Part shown: in pieces, positions 5,485 to 12,704 of the stretch | How positions within the stretch are numbered: position 1 is the first letter of the stretch | How the letters are laid out: every line of letters starts with the position of its first letter | Source: an uncultured bacterium | GTDB taxonomy: Bacteria > Bdellovibrionota_C > UBA2361 > SZUA-149 > CALKYB01 | Direction: 5' to 3' | Length of the DNA: 12,863 nucleotides | NCBI GenBank assembly: GCA_938022485.1 | Contig: CALIEE010000016.1 | Span: forward strand, 1-12,863 | Notes under the pieces: model-generated | What the model was told of the DNA's origin: nothing | What the model saw: only the letters and a program-made list of their open reading frames with translations | The model's database searches: none | Position numbers and translations under genes: made by a program

Positions 5485-5531
5485 AAAAAGCTCAACCTCT
5501 TTCGGATATTTTAATTTTTGAGAGGTTGAGC
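5485..5531 (-). terminator. Terminator embedded in the end of the MFS coding region
   Basis: The minus strand carries GCTCAACCTCT (5531-5521) and AGAGGTTGAGC (5500-5490), a perfect 11-bp stem with a 20-base loop. Five T (5489-5485) follow directly. The first arm, the loop and most of the second arm encode the last 12 residues and the TGA stop of the MFS gene. No T run exists on the plus-strand side. Confidence 0.8.
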
Positions 5532-6673
5532 AAACCCAAGGCTGGTCCAATTGATAGAATCATATAAACGAAACAGCTGTTGAATGTTTCTAAGGCTAAG
5601 CTAGTAATTTGGATGCTTAGGATTGTGATAGCGTAGCCTAGGCAGTTGACAATTGTAAGTGCAGTTCCTCTCTTCTCGGGAACTGCATTTTGAGCAACTA
5701 GAGTTGAAAGGAGTGGTGAATCAGCCACGACCACTGCGCCCCAAAATAGTAGAAATAACAAAAACAGAAGGGGTGAAGCTAGCTCGAAGAAAATCGGGAA
5801 GCTTAGGCAGCATAAGAGCGAAAGTAAAAGTGAGCTTGAGGCCACTTTAGCAAGAGAGGTTTTTTCGGCTAAATGTCCTGAAAAAGCACAGGCAATTCCT
5901 CCGGAGCCAATGATAAAAAAAGATATTAGAGGAATGTTAAAAAAAGTTTCTGGATGGCTAGCTTGGAACGAATCCAGAATTATCGGTACAAAAGCCCAGA
6001 AAGTATAGAGCTCCCACATATGTCCAAAATATCCAAAAGCCGCAAAGCGAAACCTAGGGGCTTTGAATATATTAGTTACGGCGTTAAGCTTAAATTGTTG
6101 TGAAGCTCTTCTGAAAGGACCGTCCGGAACTAGTAAAAAAAGGCTAGTGCCTCCGATGGTGGCCAGAGCAGATGTCGAGACTATTACTGACTGCCAGTTC
6201 CAATTAGAGACAAATCCTTTTAGCAAGTGTGGTAGGGCTGTGCCGACCACAAGTGCGCCAACTAGATAACCTAAGGATCGACCCAGTCCATCTTTATAGT
6301 AGTCAGTGGCAATCTTCATACCTACTGGGTAGATTCCAGCAAGAAAAAATCCAGTTAAAAACCTAAGACTCATAATGCTTGAGAAAGTATTTGCTTCTAC
6401 AACCAAAGCTAAGTTCGACAGGCTTCCAAGGATAGAGCTATAAAAGAAGACCTTTGAGGGAGAGAACCTATCAGCTAGCGATAATAGAGCGAATACTAAA
6501 GTGCCACTGATAAAACCTAGTTGGACAGCAGAAGTTAAGCTGCTAATTGAGTTACTTCCTAATCCAAAATTTAGCCTTAATTCCTCGGTGACACTATTGC
6601 TTGCGAACCAGAGAGAAGTGCAGCAGAATTGAGCGAAGACTATAATAGCCAGGTGGGTCTTCTTTTTATCCAA
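5492..6673 (-). CDS. Major facilitator superfamily transporter
   Basis: This 393-residue integral inner-membrane protein has about 12 hydrophobic helices, the usual MFS length and layout. Helix 1 (8-25) contains QFCCTSLWFASNSV, typical of a subgroup often labelled as nitrate/nitrite or cyanate-type permeases. The loop between helices 2 and 3 has the motif-A remnant LADRFSPSKV (66-75). Helix 4 contains RFLTGFFLAGIYPVGMKIA (104-122), the conserved R-x-x-x-G-x-x-x-G pattern. A short central loop (about 184-200) separates the two halves. The substrate cannot be read from sequence. The start is a TTG with AAAGG about nine bases upstream; no ATG exists before helix 3, so the non-ATG start is needed to keep helix 1. 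It is divergent from the DUF4174 gene, sharing only 50 bases for both promoters. Confidence 0.9.
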   Translation of the reverse strand: MDKKKTHLAIIVFAQFCCTSLWFASNSVTEELRLNFGLGSNSISSLTSAVQLGFISGTLVFALLSLADRFSPSKVFFYSSILGSLSNLALVVEANTFSSIMSLRFLTGFFLAGIYPVGMKIATDYYKDGLGRSLGYLVGALVVGTALPHLLKGFVSNWNWQSVIVSTSALATIGGTSLFLLVPDGPFRRASQQFKLNAVTNIFKAPRFRFAAFGYFGHMWELYTFWAFVPIILDSFQASHPETFFNIPLISFFIIGSGGIACAFSGHLAEKTSLAKVASSSLLLSLLCCLSFPIFFELASPLLFLLFLLFWGAVVVADSPLLSTLVAQNAVPEKRGTALTIVNCLGYAITILSIQITSLALETFNSCFVYMILSIGPALGLLNLSKIKISERG

Positions 6674-6723
6674 AGAGTTTTACCTTTTCTAGAATTCTAA
6701 TTTTATGAGGATAGCTCCAGACA

Positions 6724-7161
6724 ATGGTGATTACTAGAGCAATAATCATCTATACACTGCTTCTTTCTACAGCTTTTGCAATGTCATCGGTGAGCGTGGA
6801 AGATTTTAAATGGAAGAACCGTCTCCTAGTCTATTTTTATTTATCTGAGGATGAGAAAAGGATAGTTGAAGGTCAGACGGAAAAACATCTTGATGCTATA
6901 AAAGATAGAGATATTTTGGTGGGCTATGTCAGGCTTCACAAGCCATCATCGCTTGGTTCCTTGAGTCTTGAAGAAGATAGCATTAAGAAACTGGTCTCCG
7001 GTTTATCTATAGTTGAAAATCAAAGCACTCTAGTCTTGATTGGCAAAGATGGAACTATAAAGTTTCATGGAAGTAGTGAGGCTTCTCTCTCTGAGATATT
7101 TGCCCTGATAGATTCAATGCCTATGAGAAAGAGAGAAATGAGCCGACAAGGTCTTAGTTAG
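6724..7161 (+). CDS. DUF4174 family exported protein
   Basis: This 145-residue protein has a signal peptide (hydrophobic 6-17, cleavage after AFA at 19). The mature part opens with VEDFKWKNRLLVYFYL (25-40) and contains KDRDILVGYVRLH, STLVLIGKDGTIKFHG and the C-terminal SEIFALIDSMPMRKREM (122-138). These are the hallmarks of DUF4174: W-K-N-R near the start, L-I-G-K-D-G, and I-D-x-M-P-M-R-x-x-E-M at the end. I recall the family as thioredoxin-like; no cysteine is present, so it cannot be a thiol oxidoreductase. Its function is unknown, probably in the periplasm. The Shine-Dalgarno is poor: GAGG lies about 14 bases before the ATG. It is divergent from the MFS gene and alone on its strand, followed by 155 bases before the permease. 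Confidence 0.9.
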   Translation: MVITRAIIIYTLLLSTAFAMSSVSVEDFKWKNRLLVYFYLSEDEKRIVEGQTEKHLDAIKDRDILVGYVRLHKPSSLGSLSLEEDSIKKLVSGLSIVENQSTLVLIGKDGTIKFHGSSEASLSEIFALIDSMPMRKREMSRQGLS

Positions 7162-7172
7162 GGCTTTTGATT

Positions 7173-7182
7173 GGCAATTGCC
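7173..7182. repeat. Short palindrome GGCAATTGCC
   Basis: This perfect 10-bp palindrome lies in the 155-bp gap between the DUF4174 and permease genes, 12 bases after the DUF4174 stop. It has no loop and no T tract and may be a protein site or chance. A GATT-type tandem (GATTGATTGATTCTTGAT, about 7238-7255) follows in the same gap. No confident promoter was found. Confidence 0.3.
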
Positions 7183-7316
7183 TCGAATAGTGAAAATTCG
7201 ATCGATTAGCTGCCTCAGCATTATATTTTTCTACGAAGATTGATTGATTCTTGATAGACTTTTCGGAGTTTAATTAAGCAGTCGCTAATGAGTATTCTTT
7301 TAATTTAGCTGAAGCA

Positions 7317-9410
7317 ATGTCTGACACCCAGGAAGTTAAAGAAGAGGCAACTCTGAAGAAGAATTTGACTCTGTTCGATGTCTATTCTGTCTCTACGGGT
7401 GCGATGTTTAGTTCGGGCCTTTTTCTACTGCCTGGCATTGCAGCTAGCTATTCTGGTGATTCTGTCTACCTTGCCTATTTTGTTGCAGGCTTTCTGATTC
7501 TTCCAGCTATGTTTTGCATTGCAGAGCTTTCTACTGCAATGCCTAAGTCGGGTGGAACTTACTACTTTTTAGATAGAGCCATGGGTCCTTTGCTTGGAAC
7601 CATCGGTGGACTAGGGTCTTGGATCGCTGTTGTCTTCAAAAGTGCTTTTGCCTTAGTTGGAATGGGTGCCTACCTAGAAGTGTACGTAGACATGCCTCTT
7701 ACTTTGCTAGCCATAGTTTTGACTATTGCATTTGGAATTATAAATGTGGTGGGAGCTAAAGAAACCTCAATGCTGCAAAGGATACTTGTTAGTGTCTTGG
7801 TTATTATTTTGACCGTTTTTATCGCCCTAGGACTTTTTCAGCTGGAATTGGGATCGGTTCTAGCTCCCAACTCAGGAAATTCTGAGTTTTTTAAGTCGGG
7901 CTTAGTGGGATTTGTTTCTACTATTGGCCTAGTTTTTGTTTCTTATGCTGGTCTTACCAAGGTAGCTAGTGTTGCTGAGGAAGTAGAGAATCCAGATGTG
8001 AATATTCCTCTGGGGATGACCTTATCTCTATTCACAGCGACTATAATATACACCCTTGGCACAGTAATTCTTATCAACACACTTCCTCCAGAAAAACTAT
8101 ATACAAGTTTGACTCCAATTGCTGATGCTGGTCGCGCCTTCCTGTCCTGGGTTCCTTATGACTTGGGAGTGTTGTTAATTGTCATTGCTGCGATTGCCGC
8201 ATTTGCTTCGACTGGTAATGCCGGAATTATGTCTGCGTCACGCTATCCTTTTGCGATGGCTAAAGATAAGTTGATACCTGAACGTTTGGCTGAGCTAGGT
8301 AGATTCGGCACTCCCACGCTATCCGTTATTGCCACTGTTTTGGCGATGATACTGGTTTTATTGGTCTTTGATGTTGAGTCAGTTGCCAAGCTTGCTAGTG
8401 CTTTCCAGCTTCTACTTTTCGGACTAATTTGTGTGGCTGTAATCGTTATGAGAGAGAGTAGAATCTCCTCATATCGTCCTGGGTTTAATGCCCCCTTTTA
8501 TCCATGGCTACCTGTAATTGGGATATTGATTTCATTCTGGCTTGTTATTGAGATGGGATTTTTGCCGATAGCTTTTACTGGGATGATGATAATTCTTTGT
8601 CTTTTTTGGTATCAGTTCTATGCCTCGGAGCATCTGGAAAGAAGAGGAGCAATTTTTCATATCCATCAAAGATTAGGCCAACATAAGTACGAGGGTCTTG
8701 AGCGTGAGTTGATGACAATTATTCATGACAGGACACAGTCGGAAAATTTATCCTATGAAACCTTGATTGCTCGAAGTGCAATCGTGGACTTGCCGTTTGG
8801 AAATTATGACTTAGAGAATCTCAATGAAATTTTGAGAGATTCTTCATCACATCTTTTTGAGAAGCAAGATGAGGAAGAGGGGGGTGCTGAGCTACTTGGA
8901 CATATTTGGGACTTTCGTCCTGTGGAAGAAGGGCTCTTTTTGGCAAGTAGGAGTGATAAACTGATTTCAAGGCCAAAGCTGATAGTCTGTCGATTTGGCC
9001 CACAAGCTGGGATTGAGGTGGAAGGAGTAGAAGAGGCCCACAGTTTGTTCTTTTTAATCATTCCGGAGAAACCAGTGGGTCTTGATCTAAGGCTTGCAGG
9101 TCATTTGGCTGAGGTTGTTCAAAGTGGGAATTTTCTTGAACGCTGGCTGGCAGCTGAATCAGAAAGTGAACTGAATCAGATATTGATGAGAGACGACCAC
9201 TTTTACCATGGACCGGTATCTGGGGTGGAAGAGCTTCGTCAGCAGGTGGGGAAAAAGATTTCCGATATCGATTTGCCGAACACCTGTATTATAGCTCTAA
9301 TTGAACGGGACAGTGAGATCATTATAGCTACAGCGGATGTTGTTCTTCAGGCCGGGGACCAAGTCGCGATCATAGGGGAGCCAGAGGATATTCATCTTCT
9401 GGAATCTTAG
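7317..9410 (+). CDS. APC-family permease fused to EIIA-like and TrkA-C domains
   Basis: This 697-residue protein has three parts. Residues 15-435 form a 12-helix amino acid/polyamine/organocation (APC) permease: FSSGLFLLPG (31-40) is the broken helix 1 substrate site, PKSGGTYYF (76-84) and the FVSYAGLTKVASVAEEVENP segment (207-226) are family signatures. Residues about 475-625 resemble a PTS EIIA type-2 domain, ending in EEAHSLFFLIIPEKPVGLDLRLAGHLAEVVQSGNFLERWLAA-like text (572-613). The active-site histidine expected in an IPHAR-like motif is not visible; that region reads EEGLFLASRSDKLISRP. Residues 636-692 match a TrkA-C/RCK-C domain (LPNTCIIALIERDSE, VLQAGDQVAIIG), which binds nucleotides such as c-di-AMP in other transporters. 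Uptake of an amino acid or polyamine gated by a cytoplasmic sensor is inferred. The start ATG has a weak Shine-Dalgarno. Its stop lies five bases from the opposing gene. Confidence 0.92.
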   Translation: MSDTQEVKEEATLKKNLTLFDVYSVSTGAMFSSGLFLLPGIAASYSGDSVYLAYFVAGFLILPAMFCIAELSTAMPKSGGTYYFLDRAMGPLLGTIGGLGSWIAVVFKSAFALVGMGAYLEVYVDMPLTLLAIVLTIAFGIINVVGAKETSMLQRILVSVLVIILTVFIALGLFQLELGSVLAPNSGNSEFFKSGLVGFVSTIGLVFVSYAGLTKVASVAEEVENPDVNIPLGMTLSLFTATIIYTLGTVILINTLPPEKLYTSLTPIADAGRAFLSWVPYDLGVLLIVIAAIAAFASTGNAGIMSASRYPFAMAKDKLIPERLAELGRFGTPTLSVIATVLAMILVLLVFDVESVAKLASAFQLLLFGLICVAVIVMRESRISSYRPGFNAPFYPWLPVIGILISFWLVIEMGFLPIAFTGMMIILCLFWYQFYASEHLERRGAIFHIHQRLGQHKYEGLERELMTIIHDRTQSENLSYETLIARSAIVDLPFGNYDLENLNEILRDSSSHLFEKQDEEEGGAELLGHIWDFRPVEEGLFLASRSDKLISRPKLIVCRFGPQAGIEVEGVEEAHSLFFLIIPEKPVGLDLRLAGHLAEVVQSGNFLERWLAAESESELNQILMRDDHFYHGPVSGVEELRQQVGKKISDIDLPNTCIIALIERDSEIIIATADVVLQAGDQVAIIGEPEDIHLLES

Positions 9411-9415
9411 CCTTG

Positions 9416-10612
9416 CTATTTTTGCAGGCTGTCCTGCTGCAGGTAGTTGAGAATGTGTTCAATGAAACCATGTCCTGCAGAAACTATGTCTCTTTCGTTA
9501 ACAAAGATCACTACAGCGTCGCGATCCTCTAAAACTTTGTCCCAGTCAGCATTAATTTTTCCACGATATTCTCTGACATTACTATTTTTCTTAAACCCTG
9601 TCTCCTTAGGAGTTGTCCAAAAATTGTACTCCGTGCTGAAATAGTACATCAACCTTCTTTTTCGAAAGGTTCCGTCTTTATCAAAGAAGTGTAGAGGGGT
9701 TAATGAAAAAGAGTCACCGACGATTAGTACTGTCGGATGGTATTTCTCGGCATTATAAAAACTTTCCTTCATAGGTGGATAAGGGAAGGGAGCTTTCCAA
9801 GCTGTCTCATCCCATAGGTTTAGAAGCCGGAGCATGTCTGTTTCGGTGCCAAAAGGCTCTGTCTTTAAGTCTACCGGCTCACAAACTGGTCTTTGAAGAT
9901 CCTTAGAGAGTTGCCCAGCCATTTCATCCACTAGAACTTGCGATATTTTACAAGCAGTCAAGTAAGACCAATGTATCCCCCCGGGAGCAAAGACCGGAAA
10001 TTCGCTGGTCTTTTTCAATTTTTTGGTTAACTTGGAGGCATCAATCAAGTTAATTTTCTTGTCTTTGGCAAATTGTAGAAAAGTAAGGTAGTCGCTTTGC
10101 CTAGACGCTCGTTCTGGATGTCGAAAGTTACTGGGAATTTTTTCCGGATAGACCTCGGCTTTACTCGGAGTGATAAGGAGGTTGAAAGAAATCTCTTTAT
10201 CAGCCAATAAGCTTTGTAGGCGTTCAAGCCTCTCGGTTAGTTGGACTATGATTTCAGGTGGATTCGGGTTGGATCTATTGTAACTATGAACGTAAGCTTG
10301 TTCGATTAGAAAATTGTCAGAGCCTGGCATAATAATAGTGCCTAGATTTTTTGAAGCATCACCGAAGAATTTATAGTTAATATCGTTTTCAGTTCTGACT
10401 AAGAATGGTCGGCTTCCTAGCTGCCTTAGGAATAGGGATTCGAAATTTTTCTGATAATCGCCTTTTAAAAAAGTTTTAGTACTTAAAGGGATTTTATCAA
10501 TTTTGTTTTCATCTCCAGCAAGAGATTTAGTGTCGACTAGAATGAAATGGGTGGCGCCTAGCAAGCCTAGCGTGACTATCAGTATTGCAAACTTAGCTAT
10601 TTTACTTGGCAC
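9416..10612 (-). CDS. AlgX/AlgJ-like SGNH-type O-acetyltransferase domain protein
   Basis: This 398-residue protein has one N-terminal membrane helix (6-26) and a periplasmic domain of the ALGX/SGNH-hydrolase type, which in alginate systems moves acetyl groups onto the polysaccharide. Visible marks are FLRQLGSRPFLVR (61-73), NLLITPSKAEVYPE (144-157, the K-x-x-x-Y-P strand), GGIHWSYLTA (211-220) with His214, and VLIVGDSFSLTPLHFF (295-310) with nucleophile Ser301. In AlgX the histidine is in a D-x-H-W motif; here the Asp position is Gly212, so the acid may come from elsewhere. The usual membrane partner, an MBOAT protein such as AlgI, is not next to it. The start is a GTG directly after an in-frame TAA and has no Shine-Dalgarno, so it is uncertain. 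It is convergent with the permease gene, with a five-base gap and no terminator between. Confidence 0.8.
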   Translation of the reverse strand: MPSKIAKFAILIVTLGLLGATHFILVDTKSLAGDENKIDKIPLSTKTFLKGDYQKNFESLFLRQLGSRPFLVRTENDINYKFFGDASKNLGTIIMPGSDNFLIEQAYVHSYNRSNPNPPEIIVQLTERLERLQSLLADKEISFNLLITPSKAEVYPEKIPSNFRHPERASRQSDYLTFLQFAKDKKINLIDASKLTKKLKKTSEFPVFAPGGIHWSYLTACKISQVLVDEMAGQLSKDLQRPVCEPVDLKTEPFGTETDMLRLLNLWDETAWKAPFPYPPMKESFYNAEKYHPTVLIVGDSFSLTPLHFFDKDGTFRKRRLMYYFSTEYNFWTTPKETGFKKNSNVREYRGKINADWDKVLEDRDAVVIFVNERDIVSAGHGFIEHILNYLQQDSLQK

Positions 10613-10742
10613 TGGTTAGGAGTATCGGGAAAATTGTTGTGTGCTAACGCAAATAAGACTTAACTCAAAATTTAGTAGTTATCCCTAGTCGTTTATCAGA
10701 AAATCGCTAGGTGAGGAAAGAATGCTCTCATTTAGTGAACTA

Positions 10743-11006
10743 TTAGGGAAAATTATTGTTTCGAATAGAGTTATTATAACATTTTCCATAGGCTCGAGAG
10801 GCATCACTGTGCCCAAACCAAGAGCCATTAGGATTGCCATCTCTGTTCGTCCAGAATACTTTGTTGTTTTGAACAAGGTGATTTGAGCAAGTTGCACCTG
10901 ACTCAGCTATTCCACTCGCAACGTAGATGCTAACATTAGTGAAACTTTTTTGTGTTGCAAAAATTCGGTTGCCTTGAATTCGACTACCATTGCCACCAGC
11001 TAAGGC
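10743..11006 (-). pseudogene. Start-less C-terminal fragment of a right-handed beta-helix protein
   Basis: Read on the minus strand from the codon at 11006-11004, this frame stays open for 87 codons and stops at the TAA at 10743. The translation has the Asn/Gly-rich turns and short alternating strands of parallel beta-helix proteins: GGNGSRIQGNRIFATQ, then NHLVQNNKVFWTNRDGNPNG, then GKCYNNSIRNNNFP at the end. Rungs of the type N-x-[IV]-x-x-N repeat. No ATG, GTG or TTG occurs in frame, and upstream the frame hits a TAA inside the end of purE (about 11024). So this looks like the 3' end of a gene (pectate lyase or NosD-like superfamily) whose front is lost. Alternatively it is reached by frameshifting at the A8 run of purE. 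The reading frame has no internal stop, so decay is recent or selection persists. Confidence 0.6.
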
Positions 11007-11007
11007 T

Positions 11008-11553
11008 CTATTTTTTTTGCATCTTCTTTAGGTAGGCTTCAAATCCCAGTTTTTCTAGATTTTCTCTTTTTTCAACTACGGATTCTTCAAGAGACTTAGA
11101 ATACTTGGCGACCCTTTCCATTATAGACTTATCTGAAGAACCGAGGATCTTTGCTGCCAGAATACCTGCGTTTTTAGCACCATTAATCGCCATGGTAGCC
11201 ACTGGGATACCAGGAGGCATTTGTAAAATAGACAAGATTGAATCTAGGCCTGCTAAAGAAGTTCTGCTTTTGATTGGAACTCCGATAACCGGTAGCGGGG
11301 TCATGGAAGCTACCATTCCAGGTAAATGAGCCGCCCCTCCAGCCCCAGCTATTACGACTTTGAAATCTCTTTGAACTAGTTCTTTGCTATAGCTATAGAG
11401 ATAATCAGCTGTTCTGTGAGCGGAGACAATTTTAATCTCGAAAGCGATCTCTAAACTCTCTAAAAATTTGGCTGCTTCGCTCATCACAGGTAGGTCAGAG
11501 TCAGAGCCCATTACAATACTTACGGGTTTAATTTCTTTATTATCCTTACTCAT
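11008..11553 (-). CDS. purE: N5-carboxyaminoimidazole ribonucleotide mutase
   Basis: This 181-residue cytosolic enzyme of purine synthesis converts N5-CAIR to CAIR, the product of PurK being its substrate. Class I PurE marks are all present: VSIVMGSDSDLPVM (11-24) binds the phosphate, SAHRT (44-48) holds the catalytic His46, AGAGGAAHLPGMVAS (69-83), PVIGVPIKS (88-96) and GLDSILSILQMPPGIPVATMAING (102-125). The length is slightly above the usual 160-175 because of a charged, helical, lysine-rich tail (LKKMQKK). Its ATG overlaps the purK stop in ATGA, a typical translational coupling, so a separate Shine-Dalgarno is not needed. The stop codon follows a run of eight A, and directly downstream lies a beta-helix fragment in another frame. 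Confidence 0.97.
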   Translation of the reverse strand: MSKDNKEIKPVSIVMGSDSDLPVMSEAAKFLESLEIAFEIKIVSAHRTADYLYSYSKELVQRDFKVVIAGAGGAAHLPGMVASMTPLPVIGVPIKSRTSLAGLDSILSILQMPPGIPVATMAINGAKNAGILAAKILGSSDKSIMERVAKYSKSLEESVVEKRENLEKLGFEAYLKKMQKK

Positions 11554-12704
11554 TTTCCTACGCCAGCTTCCTTTCTAATAATTTTAATTTTCTCTAGTAC
11601 TTCGGTGAGTTCCTCTCCAACGGTGGTGATGTGACCCATTTTACGAAGAGGTCGTGTCTCATTTTTGCCATAAATGTGAACGTTAGTCCCTGCTAACTTT
11701 AGACATTCCTCTAATCCCCGAAAATTTGGCTTTCCGGAGTAGTTTTCGTCGCCCAGTAAGTTTACTACTCCAGCAACACTTTTCATTTCACATTTTCCTA
11801 AAGGAAGGCCTAATACTGCTCTTAAATGCTGTTCATATTGAGAAGTTAAAGAGCCTTCAATAGTGTGATGACCGCTGTTGTGAGGTCGCGGTGAACATTC
11901 ATTAATGAATACTTTATCGTTGCTATCTAGAAAGAATTCTATAGCCAAAACTCCGACATGTTTCAGAGAAACAACGAGTTTCTTGGCAATTTCTTCCATC
12001 TCCTCTCTGATTTTCTCTTCCAATTCTACAGGCGAAACAAAATAGTCGACTAGGTATGCATTTTCCCTCATGAAGAGCTCAATGGCAGGATAACAGGCAA
12101 TTTCGCCCACTGAGCTTCTAACCACAATTACTGAAAATTCCTTTTTTATACTAACGAGCTCTTCTACTAAAAGCTCTGTGTCAGGAATGTCCTCTAAATC
12201 TTTTTCGGATGCGGCCAGGAAAACACCTTTTCCATCATACCCGGCCTTACAGGTTTTTATTATCTTTGGAAGTTGTAAGGCCTTTTCTGTATAACTTGAG
12301 ACTAAGCTTTCTTTGTTGGAGAAATGATGGAACTCCGGGATAGGTAAGTCGTTTTTTGCGCAAAACTTTCTCTGCAAATATTTATCCTGGATTATTTCTA
12401 AAGTCTGACCTCTCGGGAAAGTCTTGACCCCGCTAGCTTCCAACTCGGTTAAAGCCTTGGCGTTGACACTATCAGACTCTACAGTCAGGTAGTCCATTTT
12501 TCGACCAAATTCTAGGACATCCTCATACGAGGTAATTGAGCCAGGTTTTATCTCCCCACAAACTGATTGAATTGGTGGGTTGTTACTGTTTTCCAAGCAA
12601 GATACGTCAAGTTGCCAGCGAGAGGCATCAATCGCTAGCATTTTACCTAGCTGTCCTCCGCCAACAATACCCAATTTTGAGCCGGAGTTTAGTAGTTTGT
12701 CCAT
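11550..12704 (-). CDS. purK: 5-(carboxyamino)imidazole ribonucleotide synthase
   Basis: This 384-residue ATP-grasp enzyme carboxylates AIR with bicarbonate and ATP to N5-CAIR. An N-terminal nucleotide-like fold opens with LGIVGGGQLGKMLA (11-24). The ATP-grasp core shows IIQDKYLQRKF (104-114), KTCKAGYDGKGVF (150-162) with the glycine-rich loop, and LVEELVSIKKEFSVIV (179-194). The metal-binding end is VFINECSPRPHNSGHHT (265-281), which holds the conserved E and N and the PRPHNSGH signature of PurK. The length fits the family. The ATG at 12704 has no good Shine-Dalgarno. It is first in the purKE operon, overlapping purE by four bases. Purine control would be expected, but no known riboswitch or PurR site is recognised upstream. 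Confidence 0.97.
   Translation of the reverse strand: MDKLLNSGSKLGIVGGGQLGKMLAIDASRWQLDVSCLENSNNPPIQSVCGEIKPGSITSYEDVLEFGRKMDYLTVESDSVNAKALTELEASGVKTFPRGQTLEIIQDKYLQRKFCAKNDLPIPEFHHFSNKESLVSSYTEKALQLPKIIKTCKAGYDGKGVFLAASEKDLEDIPDTELLVEELVSIKKEFSVIVVRSSVGEIACYPAIELFMRENAYLVDYFVSPVELEEKIREEMEEIAKKLVVSLKHVGVLAIEFFLDSNDKVFINECSPRPHNSGHHTIEGSLTSQYEQHLRAVLGLPLGKCEMKSVAGVVNLLGDENYSGKPNFRGLEECLKLAGTNVHIYGKNETRPLRKMGHITTVGEELTEVLEKIKIIRKEAGVGK

Noticed and set aside
7230..7260. GATT tandem repeat as a start of a repeat array
   Set aside because: Only three imperfect short copies are present; this is too little for a meaningful repeat or CRISPR-like array.
8804..9061. Minus-strand ORFs opposite the permease C-terminal region
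   Set aside because: They lie antisense to recognised EIIA-like sequence, with no ribosome site and low-complexity serine-rich products.
9409..9455. Terminator between the permease and AlgX-like genes
   Set aside because: A GCAGG/CCTGC stem exists near 9424-9437 but the adjacent T run precedes it on the plus strand and reads as A on the minus strand after the stem, so it fits neither direction.
10685..10897. A 70-codon minus-strand ORF starting MQLAQITLF
   Set aside because: It overlaps the beta-helix fragment in another frame, has no Shine-Dalgarno and no protein-like pattern; the overlapping frame shows clear beta-helix character.
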